Shown here one piece after another: positions 54,215 through 63,114 of a stretch of DNA of 64,000 nucleotides (its first letter is position 1; every line of letters begins with the position of its first letter). Position numbers and translations under genes: made by a program. The stretch lies in contig JAGBVG010000074.1 in NCBI GenBank assembly GCA_017630455.1, positions 62,001 to 126,000 on the forward strand. The letters are read 5' to 3'. Origin of the DNA: Alistipes sp. (lineage in GTDB: Bacteria > Bacteroidota > Bacteroidia > Bacteroidales > Rikenellaceae). The notes under the pieces are model-generated. The model ran no database searches. It worked only from the letters and a program-made list of their open reading frames with translations, and was not told the DNA's origin.

Positions 54215-55486
54215 ATGCTTACACTAAAGCAATTACGCGACAATACCGAGGAGGCTGTGCGCCGCCTTGCTAAGAAGGGTGTCGATGCAGCACCTATAAT
54301 CGCTCGCATCATTGAGCTTGACGACAAACGTAAGGCCTTGCAGAATGACCTTGATGGCACTCTTGCGGCTCAGAACCAGGCTGCCAAGCAGATTGGTATG
54401 CTTATGGGTAAGGGCGAGAAGGAGGCTGCTGAGGCTATGAAGACTGAGGTTGCAACACTCAAGACCCGCTCGCAGCAGCTCAAGGAGGAGTCTGATAAGG
54501 TGGCTGAGGAGCTTCAGGCGGAGATCGTAAAACTCCCTAACTTCCCTCACGATAGTGTACCTGAGGGTCGCACTGCTGAGGATAACGTGGTGGTGAAGCT
54601 CGTGGAGAACTACACCGAGATTCCTGGCGAGGCGTTGCCACACTGGGAGTTGGCGAAGAAGTACGACATCATCGACTTCGACCTTGGTGTGAAGCTCACA
54701 GGTGCGGGATTCCCAGTCTACAAGGGCAAGGGTGCTCGTCTCCAGCGTGCCTTGATCAACTACTTCCTCGACTGCAATACACGTGCTGGTTATCAGGAGG
54801 TTGAGCCTCCAATTATGGTTAACGAGGCTTCGGGTTTCGGTACTGGTCAGTTGCCAGATAAGGAGGGTCAGATGTATCACGCTACGGCAGATGGCTTCTA
54901 TCTTGTGCCTACGGCAGAGGTCCCTGTGACAAATATCTTCCGCGACGTAATCCTCGAGCAGAGCGAGTTGCCTGTGAAGATGACGGCATACACGCCTTGC
55001 TTCCGTCGTGAGGCTGGCTCGTATGGTAAGGATGTGCGTGGTCTCAACCGCTTGCACCAGTTCGACAAGGTGGAGATTGTGCAGGTGGCTCACCCCGACA
55101 ACTCGTATGAGGCGTTGGAGGCTATGGTGGCTCACGTAGAGAGCATCGTGGCATCGCTCGGATTGCCATACCGCATCTTGCGCCTCTGTGGTGGCGATAT
55201 GTCGTTTACGTCGGCTCTCACCTTCGACTTCGAGGTATACTCTGAGGCTCAGAAGCGTTGGTTGGAGGTGTCGTCAGTTTCGAACTTCGAGTCGTTCCAG
55301 GCTAACCGTCTTAAGCTCCGCTACCGCGATGATAACCGCAAAACGCAGTTGGCTCACACGCTAAATGGCTCGTCTCTTGCATTGCCACGTATCGTAGCGG
55401 CACTGCTCGAAAACAATCAAACTGAGGATGGAATTCGTATCCCAGAGGTATTAATTCCTTACACAGGTTTTGATTTTATAAAATAA
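54215..55486 (+). CDS. serS: Serine--tRNA ligase
   Basis: Class IIa synthetase, 423 residues from the ATG at 54215 (MLTLKQLRDNTEEAVRRL). The N-terminal tRNA-binding coiled-coil arm spans about 25-100. The catalytic core has motif 2 CFRREAGSYGKDVRGLNRLHQF, the serine-binding TAEVP, and motif 3 LNGSSLALPRIVAALLEN. An upstream in-frame frame to 54182 would begin within the promoter region. Monocistronic or read into the ferredoxin gene. Confidence 0.96.
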   Translation: MLTLKQLRDNTEEAVRRLAKKGVDAAPIIARIIELDDKRKALQNDLDGTLAAQNQAAKQIGMLMGKGEKEAAEAMKTEVATLKTRSQQLKEESDKVAEELQAEIVKLPNFPHDSVPEGRTAEDNVVVKLVENYTEIPGEALPHWELAKKYDIIDFDLGVKLTGAGFPVYKGKGARLQRALINYFLDCNTRAGYQEVEPPIMVNEASGFGTGQLPDKEGQMYHATADGFYLVPTAEVPVTNIFRDVILEQSELPVKMTAYTPCFRREAGSYGKDVRGLNRLHQFDKVEIVQVAHPDNSYEALEAMVAHVESIVASLGLPYRILRLCGGDMSFTSALTFDFEVYSEAQKRWLEVSSVSNFESFQANRLKLRYRDDNRKTQLAHTLNGSSLALPRIVAALLENNQTEDGIRIPEVLIPYTGFDFIK

Positions 55487-55498
55487 TTTGTATATTTG
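55469..55498 (+). promoter_or_regulatory. Promoter of the ferredoxin gene
   Basis: -33 TTTG at 55469-55472 and -7 TATATTTG at 55491-55498; it overlaps the 3' end of serS. Confidence 0.65.
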
Positions 55499-55539
55499 CG
55501 CTTGAAATTTGCTAACACTCATTAAAACTTATAAGTAAT

Positions 55540-55710
55540 ATGGCTTACAAAATTTCAGATTCTTGTGTTGCATGTGGTACATGCATCAACGAGTGCCCAG
55601 TAGAGGCTATCTCAGCAGGTGATATCTATGTTATCGACCCAAGCAAGTGTATCGATTGCGGTACTTGCGCAGGTGTTTGTCCTTCTGAGGCTATCGCTCC
55701 TGAGGCTTAA
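55540..55710 (+). CDS. 2[4Fe-4S] ferredoxin
   Basis: 56-residue electron carrier of the clostridial type (MAYKISDSCVACGTCINECP). Two complete CxxCxxCxxxCP motifs: Cys9, 12, 15, 19 and Cys37, 40, 43, 47. Low-potential donor or acceptor for pyruvate:ferredoxin oxidoreductase and similar anaerobic enzymes. Its own promoter and terminator make it a stand-alone, probably highly expressed gene. Confidence 0.95.
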   Translation: MAYKISDSCVACGTCINECPVEAISAGDIYVIDPSKCIDCGTCAGVCPSEAIAPEA

Positions 55711-55750
55711 TTTGTGACGATAGGGCGCCAAGGCGTCATATCACTTAAGA

Positions 55751-55793
55751 TAACCCACATAGGTTGTACTTTGGTACCATCCTATGTGGGTTA
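55751..55793 (+). terminator. Terminator after the ferredoxin gene
   Basis: TAACCCACATAGG / CCTATGTGGGTTA stem with inner GTAC/GTAC helix, then TTTTG. Confidence 0.85.
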
Positions 55794-56029
55794 CTTTTGT
55801 TCTATGCCCCATTCTATCCCGCTCACGGACCATATATTCTCTTTGTCACGAGGGTGGCATCATCGGCTGTTTATTGCTATGAGACCAATTTGATAGTTAT
55901 TTTTTTGCCTATAACGGTTGCTATTTGGGCGAAAAAATCATATCTTTGTAACAAATTATATATATGTGTCGACAACAGACCTGTTATTTCAATACAAATC
56001 ACATACAAACAACTTAAAACATTAAGACA
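55794..56029 (+). promoter_or_regulatory. Intergenic region with kbl promoter
   Basis: 236 bp. -7 box TATCTTTG at 55941-55948 with TTG at 55918-55920. A leader of about 75 nt precedes kbl. Nothing else recognised. Confidence 0.55.
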
Positions 56030-57217
56030 ATGTACGGAAAATTTCAGCAGTATTTGCAGAATGAGTTGGCAGAGATTAAGGCTGCCGGCTTGTACAAGAC
56101 CGAGCGTATTATCGAGTCTCCACAGCGTGCAGAGATCGACGTGGCTAACCGCCCAGTGTTGAACTTCTGCGCTAACAACTACCTCGGCCTTTCGGACAAC
56201 CCTCGTCTTATCGACGCAGCTAAGAAGGCGTTGGACGAGCGCGGCTTCGGTATGTCATCAGTACGTTTCATCTGTGGTTGCCAGGATATCCACAAGCAGC
56301 TTGAGAAGGCTATCGCTGACTACTTTGGTACTGAGGATACTATCCTCTACGCAGCGTGCTTCGATGCTAACGGTGGTGTTTTCGAGCCACTCTTCACAGC
56401 TGAGGATGCTATCATCTCTGACGCTTTGAACCACGCATCTATCATCGACGGTGTACGTCTCTGCAAGGCTCAGCGCTACCGCTATGCTAATGCCGATATG
56501 GCAGAGCTCGAGGAGTGCTTGAAGCAGGCTCAGGCACAGCGTTTCCGCATCATCGTAACCGACGGTGTGTTCTCTATGGATGGTAACGCTGCTCCACTTG
56601 ACAAGATTTGCGAGCTTGCGGAGAAGTATGACGCTCTTGTAATGGTTGACGAGTGCCACTCTGCAGGTGTATTGGGTAAGACTGGTCGCGGTATCACAGA
56701 GTTGTATGACCTCCGTGGTAAGGTTGATATCCTCACAGGTACCCTTGGTAAGGCATTTGGTGGTGCTGTAGGTGGCTTCACAACAGGTCGCAAGGAGATC
56801 ATCGATATGCTCCGTCAGCGTTCACGTCCTTACTTGTTCTCTAACTCATTGCCACCAGCAGTAGTAGGTGCTTCAATTGAGATGTTCAAGATGCTCGAGG
56901 AGAGCGACGCTTTGCACGATAAGCTCGTTGCTAACGTTGAGCACTTCCGTTCAAAGATGGTTGCTGCAGGTTTCGACATCAAGCCTACAGTATCTGCTAT
57001 TTGCGCTGTTATGCTCTACGATGCAAAGCTTTCACAGGACTTCGCAGCAGAGCTTCAGAAGGAGGGCGTATTTGTAACAGGTTTCTACTACCCAGTAGTT
57101 CCAAAGGGTCAGGCACGTATCCGTGTTCAGGTCTCTGCAGGTCACACTACCGAGCAGCTTGACCGTTGCGTTGAGGCGTTCGTTAAGGTTGGTAAGCAGC
57201 TTGGCGTCCTCAAGTAG
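56030..57217 (+). CDS. kbl: Glycine C-acetyltransferase (2-amino-3-ketobutyrate CoA ligase)
   Basis: PLP enzyme of the alpha-oxoamine synthase family that cleaves 2-amino-3-oxobutyrate with CoA to glycine and acetyl-CoA. 395 residues, the family length. Motifs: LNFCANNYLGLSDNP, the substrate-pocket GMSSVRFICG, DECHSAGVLGKTGRG, and the PLP-Lys region TGTLGKAFGGAVGG. Usually paired with threonine dehydrogenase (tdh), which is not adjacent here. Relatives KAS and AONS (biotin, sphingolipid) are possible, but the opening YGKFQQYLQNEL and the C-terminus favour Kbl. Confidence 0.88.
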   Translation: MYGKFQQYLQNELAEIKAAGLYKTERIIESPQRAEIDVANRPVLNFCANNYLGLSDNPRLIDAAKKALDERGFGMSSVRFICGCQDIHKQLEKAIADYFGTEDTILYAACFDANGGVFEPLFTAEDAIISDALNHASIIDGVRLCKAQRYRYANADMAELEECLKQAQAQRFRIIVTDGVFSMDGNAAPLDKICELAEKYDALVMVDECHSAGVLGKTGRGITELYDLRGKVDILTGTLGKAFGGAVGGFTTGRKEIIDMLRQRSRPYLFSNSLPPAVVGASIEMFKMLEESDALHDKLVANVEHFRSKMVAAGFDIKPTVSAICAVMLYDAKLSQDFAAELQKEGVFVTGFYYPVVPKGQARIRVQVSAGHTTEQLDRCVEAFVKVGKQLGVLK

Positions 57218-57259
57218 TTTTCGATTTATATAGGACATCTTCGTCCTATTGCAATAAGT

Positions 57260-57304
57260 AATACCCCTCGGGCTGTACGTCAGTGTACTATCCCGAGGGG
57301 TATT
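57260..57304 (+). terminator. Terminator after kbl
   Basis: 13-bp stem AATACCCCTCGGG / CCCGAGGGGTATT with inner GTAC/GTAC helix. Confidence 0.85.
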
Positions 57305-57503
57305 CTTATGCTATAGAACAAATCTGCTCCTCTAAAATCAAAAAATTGTCAACGAAGGTAATACCACGTGCTACCGCGAATATTCACTCTTGAATGGTAT
57401 AGGAGAAGCCTCTCTCTGCTAAAAATCAGATTATACATCCAGTTAACCTTCCTTATAATATATAACTAAACAGTTCAACCTCAAAAAAATATTAATTTGG
57501 GGA
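57305..57503. other. Intergenic spacer, kbl-tRNA
   Basis: About 200 bp with no ORF, repeat or convincing motif. Confidence 0.4.
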
Positions 57504-57533
57504 TTGTGCATAATAATTTTTTTACTATCTTTG
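57504..57533 (+). promoter_or_regulatory. tRNA promoter
   Basis: TTG at 57504-57506 and -7 TATCTTTG at 57526-57533, spacing 19 nt. Confidence 0.7.
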
Positions 57534-57559
57534 CACCCACGAAACGTTTTTTCAACGTT

Positions 57560-57633
<74 letters not shown>

Positions 57634-57634
57634 C

Positions 57635-57669
57635 AAAAAAGGAGTGACTGTTATGTCGCTCCTTTTTTT
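57635..57669 (+). terminator. Terminator after tRNA
   Basis: GGAGTGAC / GTCGCTCC stem flanked by A6 and T8, immediately 3' of the tRNA. Confidence 0.9.
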
Positions 57670-57790
57670 TGTTTGCTGTCGCTCCTTTTTCTGTTTTGTG
57701 TCGCCACTTTCTGTTTTCTGTGACTTTGTGAGTGTAGGACTCGGTGGTAGATAATAGGGTGTTTCTATTGTGATATTCTAAATAATTAGG

Positions 57791-57841
57791 TATCTTTGTA
57801 GTGAATTGCCCTGCGATCTGCTCTGTAGCAGAGGGTAGGGC
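57791..57841 (+). promoter_or_regulatory. queD promoter and structured leader
   Basis: -7 TATCTTTG at 57791-57798. The leader has a two-tier hairpin at 57808-57841: outer GCCCT/AGGGC and inner TCTGCT/AGCAGA with an internal loop. A regulatory leader is possible; it does not obviously match a preQ1 riboswitch. Confidence 0.45.
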
Positions 57842-57871
57842 TGGAGTAGTAAAATTTTATACGATAGATAT

Positions 57872-58324
57872 ATGTCAGTAATACGTTTAACCAAGGAGTT
57901 TACTTTCGAGGCAGCGCATATGCTTGAGGGTTATGATGGTCTTTGTCGCGAGATTCACGGCCATTCATACAAACTTTTCGTAACCGTTAAGGGTGAGCCA
58001 CAGTGCGACGAGTGCTCTCCAAAGTTGGGTATGGTTATGGACTTTGGCATCCTCAAGCGCATTGTCAACGAGCAGATTGTCTCACGTCTCGACCACGCCT
58101 TTATGATGCGCCGCACGCCCCAGGCCGATGAGGTTGCCGAGGCTTTGGGCTACAGGCTCGAGAAGGTTGTGCTAACGGACTATCAGCCTACGTGCGAGAA
58201 TATGTTGGTGGACTTTGCCGAGCGACTCTTGGGTGCATTGCCCGAGGAGATTGAGTTGCACTCACTGCGTCTGCACGAGACTGCTACGTCGTATGCCGAG
58301 TGGTTTGCATCGGATAACTTCTAA
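57872..58324 (+). CDS. queD: 6-carboxy-5,6,7,8-tetrahydropterin synthase QueD
   Basis: Zinc enzyme converting dihydroneopterin triphosphate to 6-carboxytetrahydropterin, the second step of queuosine and preQ0 synthesis. 150 residues. Zinc ligands His16, His29 and His31 (EAAHMLEGYDGLCREIHGHSY) and catalytic Cys25 are present, as is the C-terminal LHETATSYAEW. queC and queE are not nearby. polA follows after 10 nt, so the two are probably co-transcribed. Confidence 0.92.
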   Translation: MSVIRLTKEFTFEAAHMLEGYDGLCREIHGHSYKLFVTVKGEPQCDECSPKLGMVMDFGILKRIVNEQIVSRLDHAFMMRRTPQADEVAEALGYRLEKVVLTDYQPTCENMLVDFAERLLGALPEEIELHSLRLHETATSYAEWFASDNF

Positions 58325-58334
58325 ACGAGAGTAA

Positions 58335-61241
58335 ATGTCGAAACGTCTCTTTTTAGTCGACGCTTATGCGTTGATATTCAAGTACTACTACGCCTTTATG
58401 GGACGCCCTATGCGTAACCGTGATGGCGTAAACACCTCTGTTGTCTTTGGCTTCACGAAGTTCCTGCGCGACATCCTTAAGCGTGAGAAGCCCGATATGC
58501 TTGGCGTTGCGTTCGATCCTCCTGGAGGCTGCTTCCGTCGTGATATTTTCGCGGAGTATAAGGCTAACCGCCCCCCAACACCCGAGGATATAAAACTCTC
58601 AGTGCCATACGTTAAGCGCCTTCTCGAGGCTATGCGTATCCCAGTTTTGGAGGTTGCGGGATATGAGGCCGATGATGTTATCGGTACGCTTGCGAAGCGT
58701 GGTGGCGAGGCGGGACATAAGGTCTTTATGGTTTCGCCCGATAAGGATTATGGGCAGCTTGTCGACGAAAATTGTGTGATATATCGCCAAAAGGGCGACA
58801 ACATAGAGATCGTAGATTGCGCCGCGATAGAGGATAAGTATGGCTTTACCAACCCTGTTCTGGTGCGAGATATGTTGGCTTTGTGGGGCGACTCGTCTGA
58901 TAACATCCCTGGTGTTCCGGGCATCGGTGAGAAGGGTGCTACAAAGCTTGTCCGAGAGTGGGGCGAGGTGGAGAACATCCTTGCCAACGCCGACAAGATT
59001 GGTGGCAAGACGGGTAAGAATATCGCCGAGTGGGGAGGTAAACTGCTGTTGGCCAAGGATTTGACCACGATTCGTCTCGATGTTCCTATAGAACTTGATG
59101 CCGAGGCGTTGGCGCTATCGGAGCCAAACTATACGGAGCTTAAGGCGTTGTATGCCGAGTTGAACTTCTCGTCGTTCCTTCGCGATTTGGAGAATGTTGT
59201 AGTCGACGAGCCTGTGAGCGATGTACCGCAACAGGCGAAGCAGATTCAGCTGCAGGAGGTGTCGCGTGCCAAGGCCGAGGCTAAGCGCAAGGCGAAACTC
59301 GAGGGTCAGGGTGATCTCTTTGCTATGATGGGTGCGCCGGCATCTACATCTTCAACTGATTCGACCACGGCTTCTGAATCCGCAGCGGAGGAGGAGGTTT
59401 TTGTTGCAGAATCGGAGACCTTAGGTGGCACTATGCACACCATTGCCGACACGCCACACGAGTATACCATCATCGATAGTGCTGCGATGCTTCGCGAGGT
59501 GTGTACCACGATTGCCAAGTACAAAGAGTTCTGCTTCGATACCGAGACTTCGGGTCTCGATCCCCTGACCAGCGGCGTTGTGGGAGTGTCGCTCGCGGTG
59601 GAGGAGCATAAGGCGTGGTATCTGCCTTTCCACAACGCTCCTGTTGCGGAGTATGTGGAGATTATGCGCCCGATGTTTGAGAATGAGGCGATTACGAAGA
59701 TTGGTCAAAATATAAAGTTTGATATTATGGTGCTGCGTCAGCTGGGCATCGAGGTTCGTGGCCACAAGATCGATACTATGCTGCTGCACTATCTCCTCGA
59801 CGCCGAGGCTCGCCATAATATGAATTTCCTTGCGGAGCGATATCTCAACTACTCGCCCATTGCCATCGAGACCCTTATTGGCAAGGGAGCTAAGCAGTTG
59901 ACGATGGATATGGTGGGTGTGGAGCGTGTTGCGGAGTATGCGGCTGAGGATGCCGATGTCACGCTGCGCCTAAAGAATATCCTCTATGCCGAGGTTGAGA
60001 AGATGGGTATGCTCGACCTCTATAACCGCATCGAGGAGCCTATGATTGATGTCTTGGCCGATATGGAACTTGCGGGTGTACGCATTGATAGTGAGGCTCT
60101 TAACAACTATGCCATTGAGCTACGTGCGTTGCTTACGCGCCTTGAGACTGAGGTGCGTGAGATGGCCGACGAGCCTGCGCTCAACATCAACTCTTCGCGC
60201 CAGTTGGGCGAGGTGCTCTTTGGTAAGTTGCGCATTAGCAACAAGCCTAAGATGACCAAGACCAAGCAGTTCTCAACCGAGGAGGAGTATCTTCAGGGCT
60301 TTGCCAAGGAGTTCCCTATCGTAGAGAAGATCTTAGAGTATCGCGGTGTAAAGAAGCTGCTCTCTACATACGTTGAGGCACTGCCTCAGCTTGTAAATAG
60401 AGTATCGGGAAAGATACATACGTCATATAATCAGGCTGTTACAGCCACAGGACGTCTATCGTCTACGAATCCTAATTTGCAGAATATCCCTATCCGCGAC
60501 CAGCTGGGTAAGCCTATCCGTGCGGCATTCGTAGCTTCCGATTCGGAGCATACGCTTGTTGCTGCCGATTACTCGCAGATTGAGCTACGTATTATGGCGC
60601 ACCTAAGTGGCGATGAGTCACTCATAGATGCCTTCCGTGGAGGCGAGGATATCCACTCTGCTACCGCTGCGCGCCTCTATGGTAAGAGTGCCGATGAGGT
60701 TAGCTCGGATGAGCGTCGCAGGGCCAAGACTGCCAACTTCGGTATTATATATGGCATCTCGGCATTCGGTCTCGCGCAGCGTCTCGATATCCCCAACCGC
60801 GAGGCTAAGGAGCTCATTGAGAGTTACTTTGCATCCTACCCTGGGGTCAAGGCATATATGGATGGTGCGATAGCGAAGGCTGCCGAGGATGGATATGTCG
60901 AGACTATGTTTGCGCGTCGCCGCGTGCTTCACGACATCAAGTCGTCGAACCGCACCGTGCGTGGCGTGGCGGAGCGAAATGCTATCAACGCCCCTATTCA
61001 GGGCTCTGCAGCAGATATTATGAAGCTTGCAATGGCGGAGATACGCCGCCGCTTCAAGGCCGAGGGTATCCGCTCGCAGATGATTATGCAGGTGCACGAC
61101 GAGGTTGTTATCGATGCCCTCAATAGCGAACTCGATACCGTGAAGCGCATCGTGAAGGAGGCTATGGAGAGTGTTGCCCAGTTGAGTGTGCCGCTCATTG
61201 CGGAGGTTAATAGTGGCGCAACTTGGTTAGAGGCGCATTAA
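58335..61241 (+). CDS. polA: DNA polymerase I
   Basis: 968 residues with three domains. 5'-3' flap exonuclease (about 1-300; FDPPGGCFRRDIFAEYKANR, YEADDVIGTLA, GDSSDNIPGVPGIGEKGA). 3'-5' proofreading exonuclease (about 375-560) with intact acidic motif FDTETSGLDP. Family A polymerase (about 590-968) with RLSSTNPNLQNIPIR, ADYSQIELRIMAHLSGD, RRRAKTANFGIIYGISAFGL and MQVHDEVV. Residues about 300-365 form a Ser/Thr/Ala-rich linker. It functions in Okazaki fragment processing and repair. Confidence 0.97.
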   Translation: MSKRLFLVDAYALIFKYYYAFMGRPMRNRDGVNTSVVFGFTKFLRDILKREKPDMLGVAFDPPGGCFRRDIFAEYKANRPPTPEDIKLSVPYVKRLLEAMRIPVLEVAGYEADDVIGTLAKRGGEAGHKVFMVSPDKDYGQLVDENCVIYRQKGDNIEIVDCAAIEDKYGFTNPVLVRDMLALWGDSSDNIPGVPGIGEKGATKLVREWGEVENILANADKIGGKTGKNIAEWGGKLLLAKDLTTIRLDVPIELDAEALALSEPNYTELKALYAELNFSSFLRDLENVVVDEPVSDVPQQAKQIQLQEVSRAKAEAKRKAKLEGQGDLFAMMGAPASTSSTDSTTASESAAEEEVFVAESETLGGTMHTIADTPHEYTIIDSAAMLREVCTTIAKYKEFCFDTETSGLDPLTSGVVGVSLAVEEHKAWYLPFHNAPVAEYVEIMRPMFENEAITKIGQNIKFDIMVLRQLGIEVRGHKIDTMLLHYLLDAEARHNMNFLAERYLNYSPIAIETLIGKGAKQLTMDMVGVERVAEYAAEDADVTLRLKNILYAEVEKMGMLDLYNRIEEPMIDVLADMELAGVRIDSEALNNYAIELRALLTRLETEVREMADEPALNINSSRQLGEVLFGKLRISNKPKMTKTKQFSTEEEYLQGFAKEFPIVEKILEYRGVKKLLSTYVEALPQLVNRVSGKIHTSYNQAVTATGRLSSTNPNLQNIPIRDQLGKPIRAAFVASDSEHTLVAADYSQIELRIMAHLSGDESLIDAFRGGEDIHSATAARLYGKSADEVSSDERRRAKTANFGIIYGISAFGLAQRLDIPNREAKELIESYFASYPGVKAYMDGAIAKAAEDGYVETMFARRRVLHDIKSSNRTVRGVAERNAINAPIQGSAADIMKLAMAEIRRRFKAEGIRSQMIMQVHDEVVIDALNSELDTVKRIVKEAMESVAQLSVPLIAEVNSGATWLEAH

Positions 61242-61301
61242 GCAGGTTTTTCGTACTGTGTGCGCCAAAAACTAACACTTGTTATACGACTTAGTAAAAA
61301 T

Positions 61302-61340
61302 ATAGGGTGTCCATAAAATTTCTTGGACACCCTATCTATT
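61302..61340 (+). terminator. Terminator between polA and the porin gene
   Basis: 12-bp stem ATAGGGTGTCCA / TGGACACCCTAT with T/A-rich flanks on both sides, so it may serve both convergent genes. Confidence 0.85.
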
Positions 61341-61343
61341 TTA

Positions 61344-63032
61344 TTAGAATCTCACGCCGAGCGTCACTACAGCTATGTGACGATTGGTCTTGGTGGTGAA
61401 GAGATTGCTCTGGATGTCATACTCAGGATATTCGCTATCAACGGCGTAGAAGGTCTGATATTGTGAATACTTGGTTGTGCCATACTGGTATGCCACGTCG
61501 AGATAAATATATTCGTTGAACTTGAGTCCCACACCTGCCGTTGCGTACCACTGCTCGGTAGGAAGCGGATGTGTAAAGACGGCATCCTTATACTCATCGC
61601 GAAGTGTCGAGCCGCTCCAGATATATCCCGCGCGTAAAGAGAGGAATGGAAGGACATAGCCCTCAGCACCCACACGCACGGTGTTGCTGCCCTTGAAGCA
61701 CTCCTTCATCGTATCGGTGTAGCTCAGACCATAGATAGGTGATGACTGCAGGCGGATAGACTGATACCAGCTGCGCTCGTAGTCAGCCGAGAGGATGACG
61801 CGCTTGGCAAGCGTAACTGCAACACCTGTGAGGAGTCGTGATGGAGTGCGATACTCCCAGGTATAATTTCCAGCATCCTCCCATATAGGTGTGGCAACAG
61901 GAATATCCCTAACGTAGCCATTTTTGTTGATGTCGTAATTCTCTGGATTGCTGCCCACACTCTTTGTGCCATTCCACATCTCGCCGCCATAGCGGAGTGT
62001 CATAGTGTAGAGGGTAGGGGTGTGGTATGCCACACCTATGCGCAGCCACTCCACGGGGCGTGCCGTAACACCAATCTTAAAGTTGATGCCCGTACCTGTG
62101 AGGCGTGTCCTCTGGCTGTAGTTCATATACTCGAGCTGGTATGGCATTACATCTCCCGCAGGTTCTGTGCCCGGAGCATAGCTGTAGTTCTCACCATAGT
62201 ACACCTCGCGCATATAGTTGAGGCTCTCGATGCCGAGTGTAGCACCTATATATATAAAATCCTTGATGTTCATACCCGCTGTGAGGGCATACTCACCCAG
62301 CGAGCCTCGTGTCTCAACTGCCGAGAACTGGTCTACGGTGGCATTCTCGCCGATGCGATCTACGAACCAACCTTGATCGTCATTATTTATAAGGCCGTTC
62401 TTGTATGCAAGCACAGGACCCCAGTAGAATGGGTCGTAGCCAAAGGATAGCGATCCTGCATCCTTGCCCTCAGCAATAGGTGTTGGCATATTCTCATCAG
62501 CATTGGCGAGTGTGCAGAAGAAGTTTGCCAAGCTGTTGTTTGCGTCGTAGCCATACGATGCAAGCGAGGTGTTCTGGTTGAAGTCTGCAAGGCGGTTATA
62601 GGCAAAACCGACGTTTACGTTCGTAACAGTCCCCGAGCCTTTATAAACCGTAAAGACCGCTCCGGCGCTCGAGAGTCCGAAACGCTCGCTGTGATCCTTG
62701 AAGTTGCCAAACTTATCTGCTCCCGATGTAGGGCTCTTGGTGAACTGCATAATAGGCGATATGCTCGCATCGCTCGATACGTACATACCAATACCTGCGG
62801 GGTTCATTGACGCCGATACCATATCTGCTCCCAGGGCTGTGAAGGCGTTACCCATAGCCATAGAGCGCGCCGTGCCGTAGTTTCGCGATGTGAACGACAT
62901 CTCGTAGAGGTCGCCCCAGCCTACGATATCATTGTTTATGGCTGTGCCGCCAAAGTCTATCTGTGCATAGCTTGTGTTGATGGTCATAAGTGCCATCGCA
63001 AGCGTCGCTGCTATAGAGTAAATTTTTCTCAT
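61344..63032 (-). CDS. OmpP1/FadL-family outer membrane transport protein
   Basis: 562 residues from the ATG at 63032 with a signal peptide (MRKIYSIAATLAMALMTINTSYA). N-terminal motif YGTARSMAMGNAFTALGADMVSASMNPAGIG is the FadL/TodX-like plug region. The rest alternates in a beta-barrel manner and ends VVTLGVRF with terminal Phe. FadL-type channels take up hydrophobic compounds; the ligand is unknown. A longer in-frame start lacks a signal peptide. The Tyr/Pro/Gly-rich gene upstream on the same strand ends 82 nt away. Confidence 0.85.
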   Translation of the reverse strand: MRKIYSIAATLAMALMTINTSYAQIDFGGTAINNDIVGWGDLYEMSFTSRNYGTARSMAMGNAFTALGADMVSASMNPAGIGMYVSSDASISPIMQFTKSPTSGADKFGNFKDHSERFGLSSAGAVFTVYKGSGTVTNVNVGFAYNRLADFNQNTSLASYGYDANNSLANFFCTLANADENMPTPIAEGKDAGSLSFGYDPFYWGPVLAYKNGLINNDDQGWFVDRIGENATVDQFSAVETRGSLGEYALTAGMNIKDFIYIGATLGIESLNYMREVYYGENYSYAPGTEPAGDVMPYQLEYMNYSQRTRLTGTGINFKIGVTARPVEWLRIGVAYHTPTLYTMTLRYGGEMWNGTKSVGSNPENYDINKNGYVRDIPVATPIWEDAGNYTWEYRTPSRLLTGVAVTLAKRVILSADYERSWYQSIRLQSSPIYGLSYTDTMKECFKGSNTVRVGAEGYVLPFLSLRAGYIWSGSTLRDEYKDAVFTHPLPTEQWYATAGVGLKFNEYIYLDVAYQYGTTKYSQYQTFYAVDSEYPEYDIQSNLFTTKTNRHIAVVTLGVRF

Positions 63033-63114
63033 AGTGTTGTAGTTTATATGTTTATAACATAGGGAGTGGAGCATAGTTACCACGAGGTAATTATCTCCCA
63101 CCCCCTAATCTTTG

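Noticed and set aside
54233..55135. 300-residue minus-strand ORF inside serS
   Set aside because: Antisense of a secure synthetase gene with no recognisable protein.
57808..57841. preQ1 riboswitch
   Set aside because: The hairpin lacks the short pyrimidine-rich loop and A-rich tail pattern of preQ1 classes; kept only as an unassigned structured leader.
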